Assembly: GCA_028288085.1 (NCBI GenBank) | Contig: JAQBOK010000296.1 | Location: 1-33,815, forward strand | DNA: 33,815 bases | Reading direction: 5' to 3' | Source of the DNA: Mucilaginibacter sp. | Lineage (GTDB): Bacteria; Bacteroidota; Bacteroidia; Sphingobacteriales; Sphingobacteriaceae | The notes under the pieces: generated by a model | What the model was told of the DNA's origin: nothing | Database searches by the model: none | What the model saw: only the letters and a program-made list of their open reading frames with translations | In this document: positions 16,669-24,479 of the stretch, piece by piece | Layout of the letters: each line of letters starts with the position of its first letter | Position numbering within the stretch: the stretch's first letter is position 1 | Position numbers and translations under genes: made by a program

Positions 16669-16724
16669 GGGGTTAAACAATTCTTGAGCCAAAATTATTG
16701 CAGGCGGCAACAACGGATTTTTTA

Positions 16725-16732
16725 TATTTTTG
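16725..16732 (+). promoter_or_regulatory. -7 element (TAnnTTTG) for the CsbD-like gene
   Basis: TATTTTTG is a full match to the Bacteroidota -7 consensus. A TTG at 16698-16700 lies 24 bases upstream, one more than usual. The transcript would begin near 16739 with a leader of only about 11 bases. Confidence 0.4.
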
Positions 16733-16749
16733 CTAAAACATATTTAACA

Positions 16750-16965
16750 ATGGCAGAGATCAGTATCAGTAAAAAAGACTGGGAACGTGTAAAGATCAAA
16801 TTACAACGAAAATATAATCATCTTACCGATGAACAATTACAGTATAATGAAGGCCAGGAAGACAGCCTGATCAGCAAGGTAATGGAGCTGGTGAATCGCG
16901 ACCGTAAATATGTAGTGTTCACCCTAAAAAAAGCGCTGGTGAATATTGATAACAACCGGCTTTAA
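16750..16965 (+). CDS. Small CsbD-like protein
   Basis: The 71-residue protein starts MAEISISKKDWERVKIKLQR and continues with a pattern W..vK..Lq.ky..LTDeqL.y.eGqed.Li..v, which resembles the small stress-linked CsbD/YjbJ family (normally 55-75 residues). I chose the ATG at 16750 because an upstream TTG start at 16684 would add residues unlike the family and would lie before the likely promoter. CsbD proteins rise under general stress in other bacteria and their molecular role is not known. The similarity is by eye, so the family assignment is tentative, but the reading frame is convincing. Confidence 0.75.
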   Translation: MAEISISKKDWERVKIKLQRKYNHLTDEQLQYNEGQEDSLISKVMELVNRDRKYVVFTLKKALVNIDNNRL

Positions 16966-17206
16966 TTTAGATAGGAGACGTGAGGCACTAAAATAGAGAT
17001 TCACTATTTTAAACCTTTTTCCTCCCAAATCTGATTTAATGAATATAATTTTTAAGTAAGATTAAATTTCTAACATCTTATATCTCAAACCTTATAACTA
17101 ATTTTATACTTTAATCGTTAATACATTATTCGGTTAAATGTTGGGGCATTGCTTAAAAGGAACTTTGCCTTTTCTCATATCTCAAATATAATATCTATTG
17201 ATAGTG

Positions 17207-18937
17207 ATGAAAAGAAATTACAAAAAATGGGGCTTTATAACCGGCCTGATAGTGCTGGCAATAGGTATATGGAGTTTTGATGACGACTTGTTTCAGATAG
17301 CAAAAAACCTGGATGTTTTTGCGTCGGTTTACAAAGAGGTTAATATTAATTATGTGGATGATATTAACTCGTCAAAAATGCTAAAAACGGGTGTCGATGC
17401 CATGCTGGAGGGGTTAGATCCATACACAGAGTTTGTTCCCGAATCGGAAATTGAGGATTATAGGCTGCATTATGTTAGTACGCAATATGGCGGCATTGGT
17501 GCAGGTATTTTTGCCCGGAATAACAAGGTATTTATTTCTGATGTATTTGAAGGCTTCCCGGCCCAAAAAGCCGATATCAGACCTGGTGATCAGTTACTAA
17601 AAATAAACAACGTTGATCTGAACGGTAAAAACAACGACCAGGTAAGCCTGCTTTTAAAAGGCTCAAAAGGTGCATCTATCAAGTTATTGATCAAGCGCGA
17701 TGCAGCAGAACCTGTAGAAAAAAACTTGATCCGAGATGAAATAAAACAACCCAATGTTACCTATTCTGGTATGGTTGATGGCAATATGGGCTACATTAAG
17801 CTGGATAAGTTTTTAGAAAATTCGGCTGATGAAGTGACCACCGCTCTCAATAATATAAAAAAGAATAATCCCAATGGTATTATTCTTGACCTGCGCTCAA
17901 ATGGCGGCGGCATATTGCAGGAAGCTGTAAAAATAGTGAACCTGTTTGTGCCGAAAAATGTAGAGATCGTGTCACAAAAAGGAAAAATAAGGGAACGAAA
18001 CTCTACCTATTTTACCCAAAATATACCGGCTGAACCAAACCTGCCATTGGTAGTACTGGTAAATGGCCGCTCGGCTTCGGCATCTGAAATTGTAGCAGGC
18101 TCATTGCAGGACCTTGATCGCGCCATAATTATAGGTCAGCGCAGCTATGGTAAGGGCCTGGTGCAGCAAACATTTAATTTACCCTACAACAGTTTGGTAA
18201 AAATCACCATCGCCAAATATTATATACCATCAGGCCGTTGTGTACAGGCGCTTGATTACACTCATCGCAAGGATGATGGCAGTGTAGTGAAAGTTGCCGA
18301 TTCGCTGATGCATGAGTTTAAAACAAAGGACGGACGCTCGGTTTATGATGGTGGCGGGGTATATCCTGACATTTTTGTAAAGCAGGACCGTTTTGCCAAT
18401 GTTACCCAGGCACTTGTTTCAAAGTTGCTGATATTTGATTATGCCACGCTTTACCGTAACACACACGATAAGATAGGTGATTCGCACACGTTCCATTTAA
18501 CTGATGCTGATTACGACACCTTTGTAAAATACCTTGGCGATAAAAATTACACCTATACTACAGCAACTGAAAAGTTGGTAAATAATTTAAAAACCGAGGC
18601 TACTAAGGAAAAACAATTTGTTAACATACAGGCTGAATACGATGCCCTAAAAGCTAAAATGATCACCAGTAAAAAGAATGATTTGCAGCAGAACAGGGAC
18701 GAGATAAAACAGGTGCTTGAAAACGAAATAGCCTCGAGGTATTATTATGAAAAAGGCCGCTATGAAACCAATTTCAAGTATGACAAGGAGTTGGCCCAAT
18801 CTGTTAAAATAATGCAGGATAAAAGCCAGGTTGCTGCTGTACTAAAAGGCGATGGCAACTATAAGGTAATAGGCAAGCCTCAACTGGCTATGATCTCTAA
18901 AAAAGTTGAAGAAAAAGAAAACAGCGAAGAACAATAA
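17207..18937 (+). CDS. S41 family C-terminal processing peptidase (CtpA-like)
   Basis: This 576-residue periplasmic serine protease has an N-terminal membrane or signal segment at residues about 6-24 (GFITGLIVLAIGIW). A PDZ domain follows at about 85-165 (YGGIGAGIFARNNKVFISDV, PGDQLLKINN), then the S41 core. The Ser/Lys pair is seen as Ser291 in NGRSASASEI and Lys316 in RSYGKGLVQQ, with Asp302 at the position of the third Tsp residue. I chose ATG 17207 because the frame only extends three codons further, to a TTG. The C-terminal about 150 residues are charged and helical. S41 enzymes trim or degrade envelope proteins; the target is unknown. A second, longer S41 enzyme of Prc type lies at 25649-27811. 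Confidence 0.93.
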   Translation: MKRNYKKWGFITGLIVLAIGIWSFDDDLFQIAKNLDVFASVYKEVNINYVDDINSSKMLKTGVDAMLEGLDPYTEFVPESEIEDYRLHYVSTQYGGIGAGIFARNNKVFISDVFEGFPAQKADIRPGDQLLKINNVDLNGKNNDQVSLLLKGSKGASIKLLIKRDAAEPVEKNLIRDEIKQPNVTYSGMVDGNMGYIKLDKFLENSADEVTTALNNIKKNNPNGIILDLRSNGGGILQEAVKIVNLFVPKNVEIVSQKGKIRERNSTYFTQNIPAEPNLPLVVLVNGRSASASEIVAGSLQDLDRAIIIGQRSYGKGLVQQTFNLPYNSLVKITIAKYYIPSGRCVQALDYTHRKDDGSVVKVADSLMHEFKTKDGRSVYDGGGVYPDIFVKQDRFANVTQALVSKLLIFDYATLYRNTHDKIGDSHTFHLTDADYDTFVKYLGDKNYTYTTATEKLVNNLKTEATKEKQFVNIQAEYDALKAKMITSKKNDLQQNRDEIKQVLENEIASRYYYEKGRYETNFKYDKELAQSVKIMQDKSQVAAVLKGDGNYKVIGKPQLAMISKKVEEKENSEEQ

Positions 18938-18960
18938 TTCATTTAAGCGTTACGAGGTTT

Positions 18961-19152
18961 TTAAGGATTACGAAGTTTAAAAACATCGTAATCCTTTCTA
19001 TTTAATTTAACAGTTCCGACGATAACAACGATCCCTATCATCAAAAATAATAGCGAATACTCATCAATCCTGCTTTTTACCGTCCCCTTCTTTGATTTTT
19101 TTGAAAATAATAATACGGCTTTGGATAAAGTAACGGCGATGAAAAACCGCAT
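18961..19152 (-). CDS. Possible small membrane protein
   Basis: The stretch 18938-19298 holds no clear gene except this 63-codon minus-strand frame. It encodes MRFFIAVTLSKAVLLFSKK, a basic loop, then YSLLFLMIGIVVIVGTVKL, which is a plausible membrane segment, and a charged tail. Codon choice is not unlike the neighbours. Against it, I know no family, there is no clear promoter, and its last codons lie inside an 11-bp inverted repeat that looks like the terminator of the convergent S41 gene. The remaining part, 19153-19298, shows nothing recognisable beyond the leader of the next gene. Confidence 0.3.
   Translation of the reverse strand: MRFFIAVTLSKAVLLFSKKSKKGTVKSRIDEYSLLFLMIGIVVIVGTVKLNRKDYDVFKLRNP
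18963..18996 (+). terminator. Hairpin after the S41 protease gene
   Basis: AAGGATTACGA (18963-18973) pairs perfectly over 11 bp with TCGTAATCCTT (18986-18996) around a 12-base loop and is followed by a T-rich but interrupted tract. It begins 25 bases after the protease stop codon, a fitting place for a terminator. Confidence 0.5.
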
Positions 19153-19298
19153 TGGAAATCAGCTGCTTACCTGCCAATTTATCAATTATTTATTAGTAAA
19201 TACCGTGGAAATATAACTGGTTACCACTTTTTCATCGCCACCCTGACTAAACTTTATTCGTTTTTAATTGTCATACTTCCGAACTAACAAAATACAAA

Positions 19299-19793
19299 AT
19301 GAAAAAGATCGTTTTCACAGCAGTGATATTAATAAGCTGCTTATCATTTAAATTAGCCGATGCTCAAATACATGTCAGTTTAGGTGTAAACTTAGGCGTT
19401 CAGCCTGAATGGGGCCCGGTAGGCTATGACCATGTTGATTATTATTACATCCCTGATGTGGATGCTTATTATGATGTTCCGGCTCATCAATATGTTTACT
19501 ATCGGAACCATGCCTGGATACATGCAGGTTATTTACCTGGCCCATATCGTAATTATGATATGTACCATGGATATAAGGTAGTAGTAAATCAGCCCAATCC
19601 GTGGATGCACCACGCAGATATAAGGTCCAGATATGCGAATTTTAAGGGCCGCAGGGATCAGCAGATCATACGCGATTCGCATGATGAAAAATATCGTAAT
19701 CACTGGCATGGCGATCAGGGGCATGGCCGTGGACATGGAGATGGACACGATCGTGGCGGACATGATCATGACCATGGACATGACAGGGGATAA
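19299..19793 (+). CDS. Secreted His/Tyr-rich protein with histidine-glycine tail
   Basis: The 164-residue protein has a signal peptide ending ADAQ, so it is exported. The middle is rich in aromatic residues (VDYYYIPDVDAYYDVP, YVYYRNHAWIHAG) and resembles a family of uncharacterised Bacteroidota envelope proteins that I recall by this YYYIPD-type motif. The last 30 residues are almost only His, Gly, Asp and Arg, with nine histidines in HxH and HxxxH spacing, suggesting binding of Zn, Cu or Ni. The tail is coded by degenerate repeats of GGACAT-like hexamers, so its length could vary between strains. A strong terminator follows. The function is unknown; metal binding is an inference. Confidence 0.85.
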   Translation: MKKIVFTAVILISCLSFKLADAQIHVSLGVNLGVQPEWGPVGYDHVDYYYIPDVDAYYDVPAHQYVYYRNHAWIHAGYLPGPYRNYDMYHGYKVVVNQPNPWMHHADIRSRYANFKGRRDQQIIRDSHDEKYRNHWHGDQGHGRGHGDGHDRGGHDHDHGHDRG

Positions 19794-19818
19794 TTAATTA
19801 TTATATCATAACGCAAGA

Positions 19819-19852
19819 ACGGGCTTCTCCAAAAGAGAGGCCTGTTTTGTTT
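19819..19852 (+). terminator. Intrinsic terminator after the His-rich protein gene
   Basis: ACGGGCTTCTC (19819-19829) pairs over 11 bp, with two G-T wobbles, with GAGAGGCCTGT (19835-19845) around the loop CAAAA and is followed by TTTGTTT. It ends where the convergent SGNH hydrolase gene stops and may also slow transcription from the other side. Confidence 0.8.
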
Positions 19853-20627
19853 AATTGGAGCTTATTATTTTATAGATAGCCTTCGCCCAATAAGTGCCAA
19901 GCGCTGCAGCACCTGTTTCATTCGGGTGAAGATAAAATATTCCCTGGTGCCCGTTTTCGGCTTGATAAACAGATGGTGAATTTTCTTTAAGAATTAGAAA
20001 GGCCTGTGTATCACCAATAAACACTTGTCCCTTATTAGTGCCGGCATAATCTTTAACCAACTTTCCTGTTGCCGGGAAATAACTTTGCAGCCTGTTCAGC
20101 CCTTCTAGCAAATATTTTGCCCCGTTATAAGTGTTAGGGCTGTACCATATTGGGCGGTGAATAATGACTTTACACTTGGGGTAATCTGTTACAAGCCTGT
20201 CTATTATAGCTTTAAAATTGTTTGAATAAGTACCAGGCGCTACGGGCGCTCCATTGGGGCCCTTTATAGCACTATCATTAGTACCCAGCATGATCGAAAA
20301 AATAAGTAAACCTGGCTTATCCTTAAAGGTATTTGCTGCGTCTTCAACTTTACTAAATGGGATACCCGATGGCAAAAAGTCAACCGTAGTAAACCCGCTA
20401 TGGCCCTGGTTAGAAAACTCAACTGCACCAACACTATCTTGTTTTTGCAAGTAAGCGCTGGCAATTACCGGAGGCGCTTGCGTATCTGGATCACTTAAAC
20501 CCGCCCCGGCCGTAATGCTATCGCCTATATAAATAATATAAAGGTTTTGCTTTTGGGCAAAAAGAGATAAGCTCCCTATTGAAAGCAGCATAACAAGTAA
20601 ACATCGTTTTATTACAATTTCTGACAT
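19851..20627 (-). CDS. SGNH/GDSL-type esterase or hydrolase, secreted
   Basis: This 258-residue exported protein (signal peptide ending LFAQ) has the GDSL block I YIGDSITAGAG with nucleophile Ser37, a block II Gly (NQGHSG) and block III GTNDSA. The block V histidine is His234 in FYLHPNETG. The acidic residue that normally precedes this His by two or three positions (DxxH or DxH) is absent: Phe and Tyr stand there. Either a Ser-His dyad operates or another acid helps. Family members remove acyl or acetyl groups from sugars and lipids. It begins 23 bases after the prolyl oligopeptidase stop and is likely cotranscribed with it. Confidence 0.88.
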   Translation of the reverse strand: MSEIVIKRCLLVMLLSIGSLSLFAQKQNLYIIYIGDSITAGAGLSDPDTQAPPVIASAYLQKQDSVGAVEFSNQGHSGFTTVDFLPSGIPFSKVEDAANTFKDKPGLLIFSIMLGTNDSAIKGPNGAPVAPGTYSNNFKAIIDRLVTDYPKCKVIIHRPIWYSPNTYNGAKYLLEGLNRLQSYFPATGKLVKDYAGTNKGQVFIGDTQAFLILKENSPSVYQAENGHQGIFYLHPNETGAAALGTYWAKAIYKIISSN

Positions 20628-20650
20628 CTATTTTTCCCGCTTCTAAACAG

Positions 20651-22771
20651 TTACTTCCAATCCAACCCCATATTTTGGAACATGAACGCCCATTTATCAG
20701 CTTGCCCGCTGATGACCTGGGCAGTTGACTGGCCTGCACCATGCCCGGCCTTTGTTTCAATACGAATCAATATCGGGGCCGTTCCTTGTTGGTACTCCTG
20801 CAAACGGGAACCAAACTTAAAGGAATGCGCAGGCACTACGCGGTCATCGTGATCGGCAGTGGTAACCATTGTAGCAGGATAATTTGCCGGTTTAAGCGCA
20901 TGGTAAGGCGAATATTTATATAAGTAATCAAACATCTCTTTGCTATCCTCGGCAGTACCATAATCATAGCTCCACCCAGCTCCGGCGGTGAATTTATTAT
21001 AGCGTAACATATCCATCACTCCAACTGCCGGGAAGGCCACCTTGCACAGGTCAGGCCGCTGAGTTATTACCGCTCCTATAAGCAGCCCACCATTTGAACC
21101 TCCGGATATGGCCAGGTAATCTTTTGAAGTATATTTATTCTTGATGAGGTATTCGGCAGCTGCGATAAAATCGTCAAATACATTCTGTTTTTTCATTTTA
21201 ATGCCAGCCTTATGCCAGTTTTCGCCATACTCGCCACCACCACGCAGGTTGGGCACTGCATAAATACCACCATGCTCAAGCAAGACAATATTAGATGTAC
21301 TGAAGGCTGGTGTTAAGTTAACGCCGAAACCGCCATAAGCATAAAGCAATAAAGGGTTTTTGCCATTCATTACCGTCCCCTTTTTATAGGTGATGATCAT
21401 TGGTATTTTGGTTCCGTCCTTTGATTTATAGAATACCTGTTTAGATTCAAATTGCGTTGGATCAAACTGTACGCCAGCTTTTTTATAGACGGTTGATTGC
21501 CCACTGGCAATATCATATTTAAAAATGGTAGGAGGATAAACGTAATCGGTAAAAGTGTAATAAGTCTCCTTTTCTTCTTTCTTGGTACCAAAACCATCGG
21601 CAGTGCCCGGGCCGGGTAATTCAATATTACGTTCCAGCTTACCATCCATATCGTATTGCTGTACAAATGAGGTAGCATCTTTAAGGTATTCAGCAAATAT
21701 CTTTCCACCTCCCGTTGATACCGTCAGCACGTTTTTGGTGGCAGATATCAAATCCTTCCAATTGGTTGGTTTTGGGTTAGCAGCATCCACTGTTACCACT
21801 TTAAAATTGGGTGTATACAGGTTGGTAAGAATATACAGCTTGCTGCCAACATTGTCGATCACGTTGTGCTGGTTGTCAAAATTGTTTACCACGTTTACTA
21901 TTTCGCTTCCGGGTTTACTCAGGTCCTGAATATACAGTTCATTGCCGGTGGTGCTGGTAGCTGCGGTGATCACCAGGAAACGTTCGTCCTCGGTTAAGTA
22001 AGCACCGATATATCTTCGCGGAGTTTGCTCGCCACCAAATATCAATTTATCCTGGTTTTGTGCTGTGCCCAATACGTGATAATACAATTTATGATATTGT
22101 GTCATTCCTGATAGTTGGCTACCTACCTTTGGTTTGTCGTAAGTACTATAATAAAAACCCTCGTTGCCTTTCCAGGCTATACCAGTGAATTTCAGGTCAA
22201 TCAACGTATCACCGATCATCGACTTGTCCGCAGTTTTTATCACAATCACTTTGCGCCAGTCTGAACCGCCTTCTGATAGCTGGTAAGCTGCCATGCTGCC
22301 GTCTTTGGTAAAGTCGATGCCCTGCATGGAGGTTGTACCATCTGATGAGAAAGTATTTGGATCCAGAAATATCTCAGGCTTGCCATTATCACCCATCTGG
22401 CGCCATAGCACCGCCTGACTTTGCAAACCATCGTTCTTATAAAAATAGATGTATTTGCCTTCCTTAAAAGGCGCACTGTATTTTTCGTAGTTCCATAATA
22501 CCTCTAATCGTTTGTGTATGGCATCGCGGAAAGGCACCTGGCCCAGATAATCTTGTGTAACTTTGTTTTCTTCTTTTACCCAATCTTTGGTATCAGCAGC
22601 CTGGTCGTTTTCCAGCCAACGGTAAGGGTCAGGTACAACAGTACCGAAGTAAGTAGTTACCGTGTCAACCTTTTTGGTTTTGGGGTAAGGCAGCGTTTTA
22701 ATATTCATGTGTTGCGCAAAGGTATAGCTGCTAAATAAAGCAGTTAGTATAAATAATGTAAGTTTCTTCAT
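20651..22771 (-). CDS. Prolyl oligopeptidase family serine peptidase (S9A)
   Basis: This 706-residue exported peptidase (signal peptide ending YTFAQ) cleaves short peptides after proline. After the signal comes the S9A N-terminal motif DPYRWLEN, a seven-bladed propeller at about residues 90-440, and a C-terminal alpha/beta-hydrolase domain. The triad is visible: Ser559 in ISGGSNGGLL, the Asp in TADHDDRVVP and the His in KAGHGAG. Length and motifs are complete. The periplasmic location is inferred from the signal peptide and suggests use of external peptides. It shares a transcript with the SGNH hydrolase downstream; a promoter match lies just before it. Confidence 0.96.
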   Translation of the reverse strand: MKKLTLFILTALFSSYTFAQHMNIKTLPYPKTKKVDTVTTYFGTVVPDPYRWLENDQAADTKDWVKEENKVTQDYLGQVPFRDAIHKRLEVLWNYEKYSAPFKEGKYIYFYKNDGLQSQAVLWRQMGDNGKPEIFLDPNTFSSDGTTSMQGIDFTKDGSMAAYQLSEGGSDWRKVIVIKTADKSMIGDTLIDLKFTGIAWKGNEGFYYSTYDKPKVGSQLSGMTQYHKLYYHVLGTAQNQDKLIFGGEQTPRRYIGAYLTEDERFLVITAATSTTGNELYIQDLSKPGSEIVNVVNNFDNQHNVIDNVGSKLYILTNLYTPNFKVVTVDAANPKPTNWKDLISATKNVLTVSTGGGKIFAEYLKDATSFVQQYDMDGKLERNIELPGPGTADGFGTKKEEKETYYTFTDYVYPPTIFKYDIASGQSTVYKKAGVQFDPTQFESKQVFYKSKDGTKIPMIITYKKGTVMNGKNPLLLYAYGGFGVNLTPAFSTSNIVLLEHGGIYAVPNLRGGGEYGENWHKAGIKMKKQNVFDDFIAAAEYLIKNKYTSKDYLAISGGSNGGLLIGAVITQRPDLCKVAFPAVGVMDMLRYNKFTAGAGWSYDYGTAEDSKEMFDYLYKYSPYHALKPANYPATMVTTADHDDRVVPAHSFKFGSRLQEYQQGTAPILIRIETKAGHGAGQSTAQVISGQADKWAFMFQNMGLDWK

Positions 22772-22795
22772 CGTAAATATTGATTAAAGGAATTT

Positions 22796-22824
22796 TAAAG
22801 ATAGGGATTTGACTGAAAACGCAA
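22796..22824 (-). promoter_or_regulatory. Promoter for the prolyl oligopeptidase gene
   Basis: On the minus strand TTG (22822-22824) is followed after 18 bases by TATCTTTA (22796-22803), one mismatch from the Bacteroidota TAnnTTTG element. It starts 25 bases upstream of the ATG, implying a short leader and a transcript separate from the ligase gene. Confidence 0.4.
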
Positions 22825-22862
22825 AAAGTGTAAGAAGCGATTTAGCTATAATAAAATAATAA

Positions 22863-24479
22863 CTATTCTCCCAACAACGCTTTCAAACTATCTAAAGTAT
22901 CAGCCTCTTCTTTTGGTTTGTCATGCCGCCAGCGGAGTATACGGGGAAAACGCAATGCTACACCTGATTTGTGGCGTGTAGAACGATTGATCCCTTCAAA
23001 GCCAATTTCGAATACCAGCTCGGGTTTTACGGTGCGAACGGGACCAAATTTTTCAATGGTGTTACGCTTGATAAAGTTATCTACTTTGTTTATTTCAACA
23101 TCAGTGAGCCCTGAATATGCCTTGGCGAATGGCACCAGCTTATCACCGTCCCAAACCGCGAAGGTATAATCGGTATACAGATCGGCACGGCGGCCATGGC
23201 CTTTTTGCGCATAGATCATCACAGCATCCACCGATAGCGGGTCTATTTTCCATTTCCACCAGTCGCCCCTGCGGCGGCCCACCTGGTAAGCCGCATTTTT
23301 GCGTTTCAACATTATTCCCTCCGCAATCATGGCCCTTGATTGTTCGCGCTTTGCGGCAAGTTCCGCCCAGGTATTAAAATCAATCATCACAGATATGTTA
23401 AACACTTCGGGGTAGGGCGTAGCGGCATGAAGCCTTTCCAAAATCACTCTTCGTTCAGATTGTGTTTTAGTACGGATATCCTCGCCCGCATATTCCAGGC
23501 AATCATAGGCAATAACCGCAACGGGGCTCTCTTCCAGTATTTTTTTGCTTAGGTTTTTACGGCCTATACGGGTCTGCAATACATTAAAAGGCAATGGTAA
23601 GCCATTCCGGAAACTCAAGATCTCACCATCTAACACTGTACCATCAGGTAATGCATTCAAAAAAGGATGTAATTCAGGAAATTTTTCGGTTGCCAGGTCC
23701 TCGCCGCGGCTCCAGATAAATATTTTACCATCGCGCTTGATCATTTGCGAACGGATACCATCCCACTTCCACTCAGCCTGCCAATCCGACGAATCACCCA
23801 GGGTGCTTTGCAATTCCTCAACAGAGCGCTGTTTTTCGGAAGTTTCCTGTATAGGATAGGCCAGGAAAAACGGATAAGGGCGCGATATGTTATCACCCGC
23901 GCTCTGTTCCTCTACCAGTTGCTTGTAATGATAAGTTTCGGGCATCCAGCTGCCCATAATACGATGTGTTAATGTGGCCGGCTCTAAACCGGCTACGTCC
24001 GCCAGCGCTTTGATTACCAGACTTTGAGATACGCCTACACGGAAGCTACCCGTCAGGATCTTATTGAAAACGAAACGCTCCTGTCCATCGAGCATCGCCC
24101 ACGAATCCATTAGCCATAGTTTCCGTTCCTCCTCGTTCTTATCGCCTAAAGTATTGATCTCGGCTATCCATTCTGTCAACGTTTTATTGCTGCTGATGGT
24201 ATTTTGCGGCATCAGCAATGACATGGTTTCAGCAAGATCGCCCACTACATGATAGCTCTCCTCAAACAGCCATGCAGGGATATTAGATGCTTCGATAGCC
24301 CAGTTACGCATTAAAGTGGTATTTATTTGCCGTTTTGGTTTACGCCCGGTAAACAAGGCAAGCATATGCATCTTATCTGTATCTGGTACATTGATAAAAT
24401 AATCCTTCAATATTCTAACCTTTTCATTCGTTTTATTGGTCTCATCTAATGAGAGGAACAACTGTGCAAAGGCCTTCAT
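22863..24479 (-). CDS. ATP-dependent DNA ligase (ligase/exonuclease repair cassette type)
   Basis: This 538-residue ATP-dependent DNA ligase has an N-terminal alpha-helical DNA-binding domain (about residues 1-200), then the adenylation domain with motif I EWKWDGIRSQ (Lys238 takes the AMP), motif III-like IFIWSRGEDL, and DGEILSF. The OB-fold domain follows, with RRGDWWKWKID (motifs IV-V) and ALRFPRILRWRHDK. This is the bacterial type normally encoded with a beta-CASP exonuclease, an Lhr-like helicase and a phosphoesterase as an additional repair system beside NAD-dependent LigA. Its ATG overlaps the exonuclease stop by four bases (ATGA), so the two are coupled. The helicase and phosphoesterase are not next to it here. 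Confidence 0.95.
   Translation of the reverse strand: MKAFAQLFLSLDETNKTNEKVRILKDYFINVPDTDKMHMLALFTGRKPKRQINTTLMRNWAIEASNIPAWLFEESYHVVGDLAETMSLLMPQNTISSNKTLTEWIAEINTLGDKNEEERKLWLMDSWAMLDGQERFVFNKILTGSFRVGVSQSLVIKALADVAGLEPATLTHRIMGSWMPETYHYKQLVEEQSAGDNISRPYPFFLAYPIQETSEKQRSVEELQSTLGDSSDWQAEWKWDGIRSQMIKRDGKIFIWSRGEDLATEKFPELHPFLNALPDGTVLDGEILSFRNGLPLPFNVLQTRIGRKNLSKKILEESPVAVIAYDCLEYAGEDIRTKTQSERRVILERLHAATPYPEVFNISVMIDFNTWAELAAKREQSRAMIAEGIMLKRKNAAYQVGRRRGDWWKWKIDPLSVDAVMIYAQKGHGRRADLYTDYTFAVWDGDKLVPFAKAYSGLTDVEINKVDNFIKRNTIEKFGPVRTVKPELVFEIGFEGINRSTRHKSGVALRFPRILRWRHDKPKEEADTLDSLKALLGE

Noticed and set aside
19533..19781. Antisense open frame rich in Met and Ile opposite the histidine-rich tail
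   Set aside because: The pattern is the complement of the CAT/GAC/GGA repeats of the tail; it has no signal or domain of its own.
22246..22476. Open frame in a second frame of the prolyl oligopeptidase gene
   Set aside because: The propeller domain of the peptidase is intact across this stretch, so this is frame shadow and not a frameshift.
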